Notes: a model not told the origin generated them from the sequence alone. Counted from the first letter of the stretch, positions 38,852 to 49,195 are shown. The stretch is DNA of 64,000 bases from Stenotrophomonas sepilia (GCF_003244875.1 NZ_LXXZ01000082.1:1-64000); one strand, 5' to 3'. A program made the numbers and translations.

Positions 38852-41800
38852 TCAGGTTAGCGTCGACCGCTTGCCCGCTTTACGCAAACGCTTGCCGGGC
38901 AGCCCCGGCAACGGCGCCAGCAGCGCCTGCACGTCTTCTTCGCTGAAGCGCGGCCCCGTAGCGCCGCCGCCTTCGAGAATGGAGTCGGCCAGCGTGGCCT
39001 TGCGCTCCTGCAGCTCGGCAATCCGTTCTTCGATGCTGCCTGCGGCGATCAGCCGGTAAACGAATACCGGCTGCTGCTGGCCGATGCGATGGGCGCGATC
39101 GCTGGCCTGGTTTTCGGCCGCCGGGTTCCACCACGGATCGAAGTGGATGACGGTATCGGCGGCGGTCAGATTCAACCCGACGCCACCTGCCTTCAGGCTG
39201 ATCAGGAACACCGGCACCTCGCCTTGCATGAAGCGCTGCACCGGCGTGGCTCTGTCCTGGGTGTCGCCGGTCAGGGTCACATAGGCCAGGCCCAGATCAT
39301 CCAACGCCTGCGCGATCAGCGTGAGCATGCCGGTGAACTGCGAGAACAGCAGGATGCGCCGGCCTTCCTCGACCATCGACGGCAACATGTCGCGCAGCAG
39401 CTCCAGCTTGGCCGAACCGGCATTGCGGGCCGGGGCGTCGCCCGGCAGCAGGCGCGGATCGCAGCAGACCTGGCGCAGCTTCAGCAACGCATCCAGCACC
39501 ACGATATGGCTGCGCGCCAGCCCGCTGCCGCTGATGGCCTCGCGCACCTGCTTTTCCATCGCTGCGCGCACGGTTTCATAGAGATCACGCTGGCCGCCTT
39601 CCATTTCCACTGCACGCGTAATGAGGGTCTTGGGCGGAAGCTCTGACGCCACCTGGTCCTTGCGCCGGCGCAGGATGAACGGACGCAGCCGTTGCGCCAG
39701 CAAGGTGGCGCGGCGGTGGTCGCTGCCACGTTCGATCGGATGGCGCCAATGCTGGTTGAACTGTTTCTCGCTGCCTAGCAGGCCGGGCAGCAGGAAGTCG
39801 AACTGCGTCCACAGTTCGCCCAGGTGGTTTTCCAGCGGCGTGCCGGTCAGGCACAGCCGGTGGCGCGCCTGCAGCATGCGCAGGGTGATGGCCGCGCGTG
39901 ACTTCGGATTCTTCACCTGCTGGGCTTCATCCAGAATCAGCAGATGGTAGGCATGTGCCTGCAGCGCCTGCTCGTCGCGCCACAGCAGAGGGTAGGTGGT
40001 GAGTACAAGGTCGTGCCCGGGAATCGCCTCGAACAGCGTTTCACGTGCCGGTCCATGCAGGGTCAGCACGCGCAGGCCCGGGGTGAAGCGTGCCGCTTCG
40101 CTCTGCCAGTTGTGCAGCAGCGAAGTGGGCACCACCAGCAGCGCTGGACGGTCCAGGCGGCCGGCTTCCTTCTCGACCAGCACATGCGCCAGCGTCTGTA
40201 CGGTCTTGCCCAGCCCCATGTCATCGGCCAGCACGCCCCCCAGGCCCTGCTGGCGCAGGTACTGCAGCCACGACAGGCCTTCGCGCTGATAGGGACGCAG
40301 CGTTGCCACCAGCCCTGCCGGCGGCGGCACTTCACCCAATGCGGGTGCCTGCATCAGCCGCTGCACCATCGCCTGGGTGTCGCGCCCCCGGAACTGCAGG
40401 TGCGCCGTGTCCTGCAGCGCCTGCAGGCGGCCACGGTCAAGCGCAGACAGGCGCAGCGGCGCGCCGCGCTGGGCGAACAGGTCCGCCAACAGGGCCATGA
40501 TCGGCTTCAGTCGTGCGGCCCGCAGTGCCAGACACGTGTTGTCGCCCGTCGTCAACAGGATGTTCTCATCGTCGCCGATGGCGTCCAGCTGGCCACGCAT
40601 CCAGCGGGGATCGGACTGCAGCACCTGCTGCAGCAGCGGAACCATCGACACGTTGCGGCCTTCCACCTGAATATCCAGGCCCAGGTTGAACCAGCCCGCA
40701 TCCGCCGGGTCCGCTTGGATGTCCAGGTCGATCACATCCACCCGGGTGATGCGATGGCGGAAATCGTCGTCCGTCTCCACCTTCCAGCCCAAGGCTTCCA
40801 GGCGCGGCACGTCGTCCAGCAGAAACCGTGTCCAGTCATGGGTGCGCAGCTGGAACTGAGGTCCTGCGCCCTCCAATGGCGCCCGCGGAGCCGTGTCGCG
40901 ATGCAGTCCCACCGTGCGCAGCTCGGCCTCACGCCGTGATTCCTCAGCCAGGTCGCGGGGCAGCAGGGCAAGCTGGCCCTCCGGATCGTGTGCGAACAGG
41001 CTCGGATCGTCCAGGAACCGGATGTGCTCGTCGTATTCGAAGGCCACGGTCGCGATATCGGCCCATTGCGAAGCGTCGCCACGGCCAAGCCATGCCGGCC
41101 GGAACTCGATCGTATGCAGGCGCAGCACAGGAATCATCGAAGTGATCTGCAGGGTGGGCAGCGTGTCGCTTGCACCGGGGCGCGGCAGCGCAGGGTCGAT
41201 TTGCTGCAGCATCTGTGCGACCACCGACGCTTCATTGGGTAACAAACTGGGCAGGCTCAGGAACGCGTCGGCGTCTTCGGGCCTGACATCCAGCTGCAGT
41301 GGACCGACCTCGCCGGTGACCGGGTCCAGATAGCACGCACTCCGGCCCAGGACCACGCCTCTGGCGCCGCCCTCCACGCTCAACGTGGGTTCCAGCAGCG
41401 TCGCGCCCTGCGCCATGTCAACGACCCAGCCCAGTTCGCCGCGGCGTGGAGCGCCCGACCGGGCCAGCACGTCCTGCGTACCACATGAGACCCAGCCATG
41501 GCCGCTGGAGACGATCAGCTGCAGGGTGGCCGCGAAGTCGATCCATTCGTCTTTCGTCGCGGGCTGCCGCTGGGTGCGTAGCTGGATCATCACCGCCAGA
41601 TCAGTCGGGGTGAGGTATGCGGGAGGCTCCAGCAGCAGGTCTGCGGTGATATCCATCCACTTGCCCGGGCTGATCGCACCATCGGCACCGTACTTGACGC
41701 GCCGGACCAGCACGGCGGGGCGATGGTTGTAGGTGGACAGTTCGAAGATGACACCGTTCCGGCGTGGCTGGGCCGGCCGGATCCGGGTGCTCTGCCAACG

Positions 41801-42160
41801 CGAGAGATCCGCCAGCAGTTCAGCACGCGGCGGTTGCGCCAGGTCCTGTTCGGTCAGGGGGCTCTCATCCATGGCCAGCGGTTCCAGCATGTGGGAGACC
41901 AGCACCGCCGCCACATGCTTGCAGGCGCGGCCGACGGGGCAGGAGCAGGCACTCTGCAGGCGGCTGCGCGCGGTGCGCATACTGGCGGCCAGATCGATCT
42001 CCACGTGGTAGGGATGCCTGGCCGAACCCTGCACCTCGGCCGTCAGCAGGCCCTCGCGAAGTTGCCGGTTGCGCACGCCACCCAGGCACTGCTCGCTTTT
42101 CTGCAGTGTCCATTCGTCGATCCAGCGGAACAGGTCTTCGTCAGTGAAGGTCAGCGTCAT
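38852..42160 (-). CDS. SNF2-family DNA translocase with N-terminal SWIM zinc finger
   Basis: A 1102-residue protein. The SWIM zinc finger near residue 70 is CSCPVGRACKHVAAVL. The C-terminal 500 residues form an SNF2 helicase: Walker A DDMGLGKTVQTLAH, motif II LDEAQQVKNPKS (DEAQ), LTGTPLENHLGELWTQFDFL, and motifs V-VI GGVGLNLTAADTVIHFDPWWNPAAENQA and DRAHRIGQ-type ends. Such proteins act as ATP-driven DNA or protein-DNA remodelers; the bacterial role is undefined. It is transcribed towards xanA with about 100 bases between them, and diverges from the CoA-transferase operon. Confidence 0.92.
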   Translation of the reverse strand: MTLTFTDEDLFRWIDEWTLQKSEQCLGGVRNRQLREGLLTAEVQGSARHPYHVEIDLAASMRTARSRLQSACSCPVGRACKHVAAVLVSHMLEPLAMDESPLTEQDLAQPPRAELLADLSRWQSTRIRPAQPRRNGVIFELSTYNHRPAVLVRRVKYGADGAISPGKWMDITADLLLEPPAYLTPTDLAVMIQLRTQRQPATKDEWIDFAATLQLIVSSGHGWVSCGTQDVLARSGAPRRGELGWVVDMAQGATLLEPTLSVEGGARGVVLGRSACYLDPVTGEVGPLQLDVRPEDADAFLSLPSLLPNEASVVAQMLQQIDPALPRPGASDTLPTLQITSMIPVLRLHTIEFRPAWLGRGDASQWADIATVAFEYDEHIRFLDDPSLFAHDPEGQLALLPRDLAEESRREAELRTVGLHRDTAPRAPLEGAGPQFQLRTHDWTRFLLDDVPRLEALGWKVETDDDFRHRITRVDVIDLDIQADPADAGWFNLGLDIQVEGRNVSMVPLLQQVLQSDPRWMRGQLDAIGDDENILLTTGDNTCLALRAARLKPIMALLADLFAQRGAPLRLSALDRGRLQALQDTAHLQFRGRDTQAMVQRLMQAPALGEVPPPAGLVATLRPYQREGLSWLQYLRQQGLGGVLADDMGLGKTVQTLAHVLVEKEAGRLDRPALLVVPTSLLHNWQSEAARFTPGLRVLTLHGPARETLFEAIPGHDLVLTTYPLLWRDEQALQAHAYHLLILDEAQQVKNPKSRAAITLRMLQARHRLCLTGTPLENHLGELWTQFDFLLPGLLGSEKQFNQHWRHPIERGSDHRRATLLAQRLRPFILRRRKDQVASELPPKTLITRAVEMEGGQRDLYETVRAAMEKQVREAISGSGLARSHIVVLDALLKLRQVCCDPRLLPGDAPARNAGSAKLELLRDMLPSMVEEGRRILLFSQFTGMLTLIAQALDDLGLAYVTLTGDTQDRATPVQRFMQGEVPVFLISLKAGGVGLNLTAADTVIHFDPWWNPAAENQASDRAHRIGQQQPVFVYRLIAAGSIEERIAELQERKATLADSILEGGGATGPRFSEEDVQALLAPLPGLPGKRLRKAGKRSTLT

Positions 42161-42320
42161 CGTAGATGGAGGGGCGCAGGCGCTGAGGCACCCTTCTGGG
42201 TGGAATCAGCCATTCTACCCAATGCCCGCCCGGTGCTCCGTCAATGCTGCGGCGCATCCAGGCCCTTCGCCGCCCTCCAGCTAGAATGCCGTCATCCTCA
42301 ACGTGCAGGGTAGTACAGCA

Positions 42321-43052
42321 ATGCAGCAATCGACTTCCGGCGGAAAGCGCGGCAAGCGCTACGCCAGTGCGGCGGAGGCCCTGCAGGGGGTGGTCGCCGA
42401 TGGCCAGACCCTGGCCGTGGGTGGCTTTGGCTTGTGTGGCATTCCCGAGGCGCTGATCGCTGCGCTGCGCGACAGCGGCGTCAAGGGCCTGACCGTGATC
42501 TCCAACAATGCCGGGGTCGATGGCTTCGGCCTGGGCCAGCTGCTGGAAACGCGGCAGATCAAGAAGATGATTTCGTCCTACGTGGGCGAGAACAAGGAGT
42601 TCGAACGGCAGTTCCTGGCTGGCGAGCTGGAACTGGAGTTCAACCCGCAGGGCACCCTGGCCGAGCGGCTGCGTGCGGGTGGCGCAGGTATTCCGGCGTT
42701 CTTCACTGCCACCGGCTACGGCACGGTGGTGGCCGAGGGCAAGGAAACCCGCGCGTTCGATGGCAAGCACTACGTGATGGAGACCGCGTTGCGCGCCGAC
42801 GTGGCGCTGGTCAAGGCCTGGAAGGCCGACGAGGCTGGCAACCTGGTGTTCCGCAAAACCGCGCGCAACTTCAACCCGGCCTGCGCGATGGCCGGCAAGG
42901 TCTGCATCGTGGAAGTGGAAGAGGTGGTGCCGGTCGGCGCCATCGACCCGGACCAGGTGCACCTGCCAGGCATCTACGTGCACCGCATCGTGCACAACCC
43001 GCATCCTGAGAAGCGAATCGAACAGCGCACCATCCGCGCGGAGGGCAACTGA
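42321..43052 (+). CDS. scoA: 3-oxoacid CoA-transferase subunit A
   Basis: A 243-residue class I CoA-transferase A subunit, moving CoA between succinyl-CoA and acetoacetate (or a similar 3-oxoacid). [13 protein letters not shown] and the following [11 protein letters not shown] carry the CoA-binding region. ATG 42321 is preferred; GTG 42303 in the same frame gives a longer N-terminus. The B subunit begins two bases past the stop. Acetoacetate from the tyrosine route at the left of the window would be a natural substrate. Confidence 0.92.
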   Translation: MQQSTSGGKRGKRYASAAEALQGVVADGQTLAVGGFGLCGIPEALIAALRDSGVKGLTVISNNAGVDGFGLGQLLETRQIKKMISSYVGENKEFERQFLAGELELEFNPQGTLAERLRAGGAGIPAFFTATGYGTVVAEGKETRAFDGKHYVMETALRADVALVKAWKADEAGNLVFRKTARNFNPACAMAGKVCIVEVEEVVPVGAIDPDQVHLPGIYVHRIVHNPHPEKRIEQRTIRAEGN

Positions 43053-43053
43053 C

Positions 43054-43686
<633 letters not shown>

Positions 43687-43693
43687 AGGTGCA

Positions 43694-43720
43694 AGGGCGG
43701 CCTAAGGCCGCCCTGTTTCT
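43694..43720 (+). terminator. Terminator after the CoA-transferase operon
   Basis: AGGGCGGCC and GGCCGCCCT pair around two bases, followed by GTTTCT. A moderate stem with a weak T-run, between scoB and the dioxygenase gene. Confidence 0.6.
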
Positions 43721-43732
43721 CAAAGGGGTGCC

Positions 43733-44320
43733 ATGCTGTTTCCCCACGACCTGCCCGACGCCGACGTCCAGCACCTGCCGGGCTGGCTGGCCGCTGCCAA
43801 CGCCGACCGGCTCATGGGAGCGCTGCAGGCCGACGTGCGGTGGGAGGTCCACCGCATCCGCATGTTCGGCAACTGGGTGGACTCGCCGCGGCTGAGCTGC
43901 TGGATCGGCGACCCGCAGGCGCGCTACCGCTACTCCGGTGTCGAGTTCGTGCCGCATCCGTGGCCGCCTGTGTTGCAGGCCGTGCGCGAGCGCCTGCAGG
44001 CCGAAGGCTACGGCCGCTTCAACAGCGTGCTGCTGAACCGCTATCGCGGTGGCGGTGACTACATGGGCTGGCACAGCGATGACGAGCCGGAGCTGGGACC
44101 GGCCCCGGTGATCGCGTCGCTGAGCCTGGGTGCGGCGCGCCGTTTCCTGCTGCGCCGACGCGACGATCCGGCGCGCAAGGCTGAATTCCTGCTCGGCCAT
44201 GGCGATCTGCTGGTAATGGCGGGGCAGACGCAGAGGTTCTACCAGCACGCGCTTCCGAAGATGGCACGGGTGCAGGGTGAACGGATCAACCTGACGTTCC
44301 GCTGGATTGCGCCGCGCTGA
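43733..44320 (+). CDS. AlkB-like 2-oxoglutarate/Fe(II) dioxygenase
   Basis: A 195-residue DNA/RNA demethylase-type dioxygenase. Iron ligands are H114 and D116 in GWHSDDEPELG and H172 in YQHALPK; the 2-oxoglutarate arginines are in RINLTFRWI. FNSVLLNRYRGGGDYMGWHSD is the typical substrate-side loop (shown here in part as RYRGGGDYMGW). Closest in style to ALKBH2/3-like bacterial AlkB proteins that repair alkylated bases. No ada gene is adjacent. The stop lies inside a 20-bp palindrome shared with the convergent lipoprotein gene. Confidence 0.92.
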   Translation: MLFPHDLPDADVQHLPGWLAAANADRLMGALQADVRWEVHRIRMFGNWVDSPRLSCWIGDPQARYRYSGVEFVPHPWPPVLQAVRERLQAEGYGRFNSVLLNRYRGGGDYMGWHSDDEPELGPAPVIASLSLGAARRFLLRRRDDPARKAEFLLGHGDLLVMAGQTQRFYQHALPKMARVQGERINLTFRWIAPR

Positions 44321-44332
44321 TCGATCAGCGCG
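44313..44332. terminator. 20-bp perfect palindrome spanning two convergent stop codons
   Basis: CGCGCTGATCGATCAGCGCG reads identically on both strands. It contains the TGA of the AlkB-like gene (44318-44320) and the TGA of the lipoprotein gene on the other strand (44325-44327). It could stop transcription from both sides, but lacks T-runs. Confidence 0.5.
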
Positions 44333-44966
44333 CGACGTTAGGTTGATCGGCCTGCCCGCTCGCCAGCGTCCAGCCCACCACGTCCTGCGCCAGCTGCTGC
44401 AGGCCACGCTCGAAGGCCGCGGTCACCGCCGGTACGTCGGTGCTGCCGACCGGCTGCGCCTGGCGGAAGGTGCGGTCGGCCACCACGCGCTGGTCGGCGA
44501 CATGGATCAGCTTGGCGTTGACCTCGATCACTACCGTCGGCGTGGCTTGTCCCAGGTAATCCGATTCGAAGCGGCGCACGTCGGTGGACAGCTTGTAGTC
44601 GGCGCGGATGCCGGCAGTGCTGCGGGCCACGCCGCGGATGCGGCCGGAATCCTCGAAGCCACGCAGCAGGGTGTCCTCGATCATGTCGGTGGCCGGCTGC
44701 GCCCAGCTGGCCCCCTTGTAGATCTCAAGCTGCGACGGCGTCGGCCGCACGTTGATGCGCGGGCTGTCGACCATGCGCGCGGCGCTGGGCTTGGCCAGCA
44801 CCAGCTGCCAGCTGGCCTGCGGCCACGCGGGGTCCGCCTTGACCTGCACGGACGGTGAGTACAGCGTCACTGCGGTTTTCTCGCTGCTGCCGAGGATGGA
44901 GCAGCCGCCCAGCAGGCCGACCATCGAAGCGGCCAGCAGCAGGCGCGGAAGGGGGGGCGTGCTCAT
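44325..44966 (-). CDS. PqiC-like lipoprotein of an MCE-type lipid transporter (ABC-type transport auxiliary)
   Basis: A 213-residue lipoprotein with a signal peptide and lipobox LLGGCSIL. It belongs to the ABC-type transport auxiliary lipoprotein family (PqiC / DUF330-like): LYSPSVQVKADPAWP-type opening, then VARSTAGIRADYKLSTDVRRFES and VVADRTFRQAQPVGS. It would sit at the outer membrane as the receiving end of the transporter encoded upstream. Start ATG 44966 overlaps the MCE gene stop (ATGA). Confidence 0.88.
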   Translation of the reverse strand: MSTPPLPRLLLAASMVGLLGGCSILGSSEKTAVTLYSPSVQVKADPAWPQASWQLVLAKPSAARMVDSPRINVRPTPSQLEIYKGASWAQPATDMIEDTLLRGFEDSGRIRGVARSTAGIRADYKLSTDVRRFESDYLGQATPTVVIEVNAKLIHVADQRVVADRTFRQAQPVGSTDVPAVTAAFERGLQQLAQDVVGWTLASGQADQPNVAR

Positions 44967-45889
44967 TGGGGTTCGAACTCCTTGGGTGCGTCGCGGCCCA
45001 GCAGGTAGCGCGCGGGGTTGTTCTCGAGACGGTCGCTGACCCGGCGCAGGTCGCGGATCAGGCCGCGCAGTTCGGTCAGCGTCGGGCCCAGCTGGCCGAG
45101 GCCATCGTTGGCGAAGCTGTTGATCGCGGCGCGGTTCTCGCCAAGGATCGAATCGGCATTGCCGGCGGCCGAGTCGAGCTTGGCCAGGGTCGCGTCGAGC
45201 TTGTCGATGATGCCGGGCAGCTGCTGCACCAGGTTCCTGTCCAGGCGCTCGATGGTGCCGTTGGTGGTCTTCAGCGTGGTGTCCAGGCTGCGGGCGGCAT
45301 CGCGCGCGCTGAGCAGCAGCGCCTGCGTGCCCTGGTCGCGGTCGGCCAGGCCGCCGCTGATCGTCTCCAGGTTGGCCAGCGTGGCGTTGATCGAGGCCAC
45401 GTTGCGGTCGCTGAGGATCTGGTCCATGCGCTCGACGATGCGGTTGGCCACATCGGTGATGTTCTGCAGCGCCGAGGGCGTGGTCGGGATGATCGGTGCC
45501 GGATCCTTGTTGACCGTGGTCAGCGCCGGCGACTGCGGCGTGCCGCCGCTGAGCTGGATGATCGACGGGCCGGTCAGGCTGGTGATCGCCAGCTTGGCGC
45601 GGGTATCGGTCTTGACCGGCGTGTTGGAGTTCAGGCGGATGCGCGCGACCACCTGGCGCGGGTCGTCGGGCACCAGGTTCAGTTCGGTGATCGAGCCCAC
45701 CGCGATGCCGTTGTACTGCACCGGGCTGCCCACCGACAGGCCGGTCACCGCTTCGCGGAAGACCACGCGGTACTCCTGCCAGGTGCGGTCGGAGGAGTAC
45801 TTGGCCGCCCACAGGCCGAAGGCCAGCAGGGCCAGGCCGGTGATCAGGGTGAACGCGCCGATCAGCACGTAGTTGGCTTTGGTTTCCAT
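44963..45889 (-). CDS. MCE (MlaD-like) lipid transport protein
   Basis: A 308-residue protein with one N-terminal transmembrane helix (VLIGAFTLITGLALLAFGLW) and an MCE domain (FREAVTGLSVGSPVQYNGIAVGSI in part: GLSVGSPVQYNGIAVG). The long C-terminal region is predicted helical and lines a tunnel in related proteins. Compared with E. coli MlaD (about 180 residues) it is longer, as in PqiB-like or Mycobacterium Mce forms. It lies between the ATPase and lipoprotein genes of the operon. Confidence 0.92.
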   Translation of the reverse strand: METKANYVLIGAFTLITGLALLAFGLWAAKYSSDRTWQEYRVVFREAVTGLSVGSPVQYNGIAVGSITELNLVPDDPRQVVARIRLNSNTPVKTDTRAKLAITSLTGPSIIQLSGGTPQSPALTTVNKDPAPIIPTTPSALQNITDVANRIVERMDQILSDRNVASINATLANLETISGGLADRDQGTQALLLSARDAARSLDTTLKTTNGTIERLDRNLVQQLPGIIDKLDATLAKLDSAAGNADSILGENRAAINSFANDGLGQLGPTLTELRGLIRDLRRVSDRLENNPARYLLGRDAPKEFEPQ

Positions 45890-45892
45890 GGC

Positions 45893-46720
45893 TCAGGCAC
45901 TCTCGATCTGTTCGCCACGCGCGGCGCGCGCGCGGGGTCCGTGGAAGTATTCCTGGATCCACGGATGATCCAGTTTCTCGATGTCCGGCAGCGGCGCATT
46001 GGCCACCACTTTGCGGTCGGCGATCACCGCTACCCGGTCGCAGATCGCGTACAGCGTGTCCAGGTCGTGGGTGATCAGGAACACGGTCAGCCCCAGCGCT
46101 TCCTGCAGCGTCTTGATCAGGCGGTCGAACGCGGCCGCGCCGATCGGGTCGAGGCCGGCGGTGGGTTCGTCCAGGAACAGCAACGGCGGATCCAGCGCCA
46201 GCGCCCGGGCCAGGCCGGCGCGCTTGCGCATGCCGCCGGACAGCTGCGAGGGCAGCTTGTTGATCGCGTCGGCGGGCAGGCCGGCCAGTTTCACTTTCAG
46301 CAGCGCCAGTTCGTAGTGCCAGCGCTCGGGCAGCTCGCGGTGGTGTTCCTTCAACGGCACCTGGACGTTCTCACCCACGGTCAGCGACGAGAACAGGGCA
46401 CCGTCCTGGAACAGCACGCCGGTATTGCGTTCGATGTGCAGGCGGCTCTCGGCGTCGTCGGCACGCGCATCGCGGCCGAGGACTTCGATCTGCCCAGCAT
46501 CCGGCACACGCAGGCCGAGGATCGAGCGCATCAGCACCGACTTGCCGGTGCCGGAGCCGCCGACCACGCCCAGGATCTCGCCGCGGCGTACGTCCAGATC
46601 CAGGTCTTCGTGCACGGTCTGGCTGCCGAACCGGTTGACCAGACCACGCACGCGGATGGCCAGTTCGTGGCCCTGGTCGTCGCGCATGTCGATGGATTCG
46701 GGGAGGGCGGATGTGCTCAT
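45893..46720 (-). CDS. MlaF-like ABC transporter ATPase
   Basis: A 275-residue ABC ATPase. Walker A GGSGTGKSVLMRSIL, Q-loop FQDGALFSSLTVGENV, signature LSGGMRKRAGLARAL and Walker B LLFLDEPTAGLDPI are complete. The sequence style (DGALFSSLTV; LPSQLSGGMRKR) is that of MlaF/Ttg2A ATPases in retrograde lipid transport. It starts just past the permease stop. Confidence 0.93.
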   Translation of the reverse strand: MSTSALPESIDMRDDQGHELAIRVRGLVNRFGSQTVHEDLDLDVRRGEILGVVGGSGTGKSVLMRSILGLRVPDAGQIEVLGRDARADDAESRLHIERNTGVLFQDGALFSSLTVGENVQVPLKEHHRELPERWHYELALLKVKLAGLPADAINKLPSQLSGGMRKRAGLARALALDPPLLFLDEPTAGLDPIGAAAFDRLIKTLQEALGLTVFLITHDLDTLYAICDRVAVIADRKVVANAPLPDIEKLDHPWIQEYFHGPRARAARGEQIESA

Positions 46721-46721
46721 G

Positions 46722-47843
46722 TCACCAGTCCATGTGCATGAACCACAACGCCGCGAAGGCGTCGATGATGATCACCAGCGAGATCGTCTGCACCACGCTG
46801 GAGGTGGTGCGTTCGCCCACCGACTGCGCGGTGCCTTCCACCTTCAGCCCTTCCAGGCAGCCGATCAGGCCGATCACCAGGGCGAACACCGGCGCCTTCG
46901 ACAGGCCCACCAGCAGATGCCGCACTTCCATCGTCTCGTGCATGCGCGCGATGTACATCTGCGGCGGGATGTCGAGGTCGAACGCACCGACGGTGATGCC
47001 GCCGGCCAGGCCGGCGATCATCGCGATGAAGGTCAGCAAGGGCAGGGTGACCAGCAGCGCCAGCAAGCGTGGCAGCACCAGCAGGTCGACCGGGTCCAGG
47101 CCCAGCGTACGCATCGCATCGATCTCCTCGCGTGCCTTCATCGCACCGATCTGCGCGGTGAACGCGCTGGCGGTACGGCCGGCCAGCACGATCGCGGTCA
47201 GCAGCACGGCGAACTCGCGCAGGAAGGCGATGTTGACCAGCTCGACCACGTAGATCTCGGCGCCGAAGTCGCGCAGGATGGTCGAGCCGAGGAAGGCGAT
47301 CACCGCACCCACCAGGTAGGACAACAGCGCCACCAGCGGCACCGCATCCAGCCCGACCTGCTCCATCTGATGCACGGTGGCGGTCAGCCGGAAGCGGCGG
47401 GGTTCCTTGACCAGCCGCGCCGCCTTGACCAGGTTCTCGCCGAGGAAACTGCACAGGGCCTTGATGTTGTGGCCGGTGGCGTGGACGCTGACGCCCAGCC
47501 GCTCCAGCGCGGCCAGCACGCCGAAATCGCGCTTGGCCTTGGGCCGGTCATCGGCCACTTCCTCGATGGTGCACACCAGCGCCTGGTGGTCCGGGCGGAA
47601 CTGCAGCGCGTCTTCGTGGAGATCGGCGCGATGGGCCACGCGCAGCACCTGCAGCACGCCGGCCGAATCGAGCTGCTCGATGCCGGTGGCATCGATGCCG
47701 GTCAGCGCGTCGGGAACGCCGCGCAGGACTTCGGCCGCGGCCAGCGCGGTCTTCAAGGTCCAGGTGCCGGACAGGCGGATCAGGCCCGGGTCGTGGGCAT
47801 CCTGTTCGAGCTGGGGAGCGAGGTTCGGGGTGACGTGGGCCAT
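46722..47843 (-). CDS. MlaE-like permease with fused N-terminal STAS domain
   Basis: A 373-residue protein. Residues about 1-115 are a STAS-like domain (DPGLIRLSGTWTLKTAL; GIDATGIEQLDSAGVLQVL), the role that MlaB plays as a separate protein in E. coli. The rest is a MlaE permease with several helices, including FTAQIGAMKAREEIDAMRTLGLDP, the conserved MlaE loop. ATG 47843 (MAHVTPNLAPQ) is chosen; the frame is open further upstream. First gene of a four-gene lipid transporter operon. Confidence 0.92.
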   Translation of the reverse strand: MAHVTPNLAPQLEQDAHDPGLIRLSGTWTLKTALAAAEVLRGVPDALTGIDATGIEQLDSAGVLQVLRVAHRADLHEDALQFRPDHQALVCTIEEVADDRPKAKRDFGVLAALERLGVSVHATGHNIKALCSFLGENLVKAARLVKEPRRFRLTATVHQMEQVGLDAVPLVALLSYLVGAVIAFLGSTILRDFGAEIYVVELVNIAFLREFAVLLTAIVLAGRTASAFTAQIGAMKAREEIDAMRTLGLDPVDLLVLPRLLALLVTLPLLTFIAMIAGLAGGITVGAFDLDIPPQMYIARMHETMEVRHLLVGLSKAPVFALVIGLIGCLEGLKVEGTAQSVGERTTSSVVQTISLVIIIDAFAALWFMHMDW

Positions 47844-47935
47844 TCGGGTCGCAGCATAACCGTTCTGTATCGGGCTTCGCGTCGAACTTGGATGAATTTC
47901 TCCGGCGGGCCCCAGCGTAGGTAATACTACGGCGC

Positions 47936-49195
47936 ATGTCCGCAGATGCTCACACGATCCCCACACCCCAGGCCACCTACGCACAGCGCGTGGCCTTCGT
48001 TTCCGAGATCGCCGGACGCCTGCACAGCTATGGCACCACGGCCCAGCGCCTGGAAACGGCGGTGGTTGCCCTGGCCCGCCAGCTCGATCTGGATTGTGAA
48101 CCGTGGTCGAATCCCACCGGTATCATCCTCAGCTTCAGCGATCCGGCCCAGGCGATCGGCTCCAGCGACATCACCCGCGTGATCCGCCTGGCACCGGGTG
48201 AGAACGACCTGCACAAGCTCAGCGTTGCCGACCACATCGCCGAAGAAGTGTCCAACGGGCGGATGAGCATCGCCCAGGGCCACACTGCGCTGCGCCAGCT
48301 GGACAAGGATCCGGGCCGACGCGGCAAGCTGCGCACCATCCTGTCGTTCACCCTCGGCGCGGCTGGCGTGGCCGGCATGTGGAAGCTGCCGTGGCTGGAC
48401 ATCGCCACCGCCGGTGTCATCGGCCTGATGATCGGCCTGCTCGGCATGGTCACCGATCGCCGCCCGGCCACCCGCGAAGCCGCCGAGGCACTGGCCGCGC
48501 TGCTGGCCGGCATGGTCGCCACCCTGGTCGCGTCGTTCATTGGTGCGCTCAACCTCAATACGGTGATCATCGCCTCGCTCGTGGTGCTGCTGCCCGGCAT
48601 GTCGCTGACCAATGCGGTCAATGAGCTGGCCAGCCAGCACTGGGTATCGGGTACCGCGCGCTTTGCCGGCGCGCTGACCACCATCATGAAGCTCAGCGTC
48701 GGCGCGATGATCGCGGTGACCCTGGCCGATGTGCTCGGCCTGGATCCGGTGATCCGGGCCGCGCGGCCGCAGGGGCCGTGGGTGGAATGGGGCTCGCTGC
48801 TGACCGCCGCGTTCGCCTTCGCGATGCTGTTCAAGGCCAACCGCCGCGATTACCCGTGGGTGATCGCCGCCTCGGTGGCCGGTTACGCGATCTCCAAGTT
48901 CGGCGGCCACGCCTGGGGCGCGCCGGCCGGCATCTTCCTGTCGGCAATGCTGCTGACCGCCGGTGGCAACCTGTTCGGTCGCCTGGTCGGGCGTCCGGGC
49001 GCGATCATCCGCCTGCCGGGCATCATCATGATGGTGCCCGGCAGCACCAGCCTGCGTGGCGTGCTGACCCTGGTCCAGCAGCAGGACGTGGGCGCCGGCC
49101 AGAGCGTGTTCCTCACCGTTCTGAACGTGGTGATGGCGCTGGTGGCGGGCCTGCTGTTCGGCAACCTGCTGATGCCGGCGCGCAAGACCCTGTAG
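47936..49195 (+). CDS. ThrE-family threonine/serine exporter
   Basis: A 419-residue membrane protein with the ThrE (DUF1212) layout: a soluble N-terminal half with YGTTAQRLETAVVALARQL and about ten helices in the remainder. Typical features are VVLLPGMSLTNAVNELASQHWVSGTAR and LPGIIMMVPGSTSLRGVLTL, two long stretches only quoted in part: LPGMSLTNAVNELA and MVPGSTSLRG. It would export threonine or serine. The TAG stop lies within the GTAG head of a REP element. Confidence 0.88.
   Translation: MSADAHTIPTPQATYAQRVAFVSEIAGRLHSYGTTAQRLETAVVALARQLDLDCEPWSNPTGIILSFSDPAQAIGSSDITRVIRLAPGENDLHKLSVADHIAEEVSNGRMSIAQGHTALRQLDKDPGRRGKLRTILSFTLGAAGVAGMWKLPWLDIATAGVIGLMIGLLGMVTDRRPATREAAEALAALLAGMVATLVASFIGALNLNTVIIASLVVLLPGMSLTNAVNELASQHWVSGTARFAGALTTIMKLSVGAMIAVTLADVLGLDPVIRAARPQGPWVEWGSLLTAAFAFAMLFKANRRDYPWVIAASVAGYAISKFGGHAWGAPAGIFLSAMLLTAGGNLFGRLVGRPGAIIRLPGIIMMVPGSTSLRGVLTLVQQQDVGAGQSVFLTVLNVVMALVAGLLFGNLLMPARKTL

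Noticed and set aside
44855..46741. 628-codon plus-strand frame opposite the MCE transporter genes
   Set aside because: Antisense to three well-supported genes; no domain seen.
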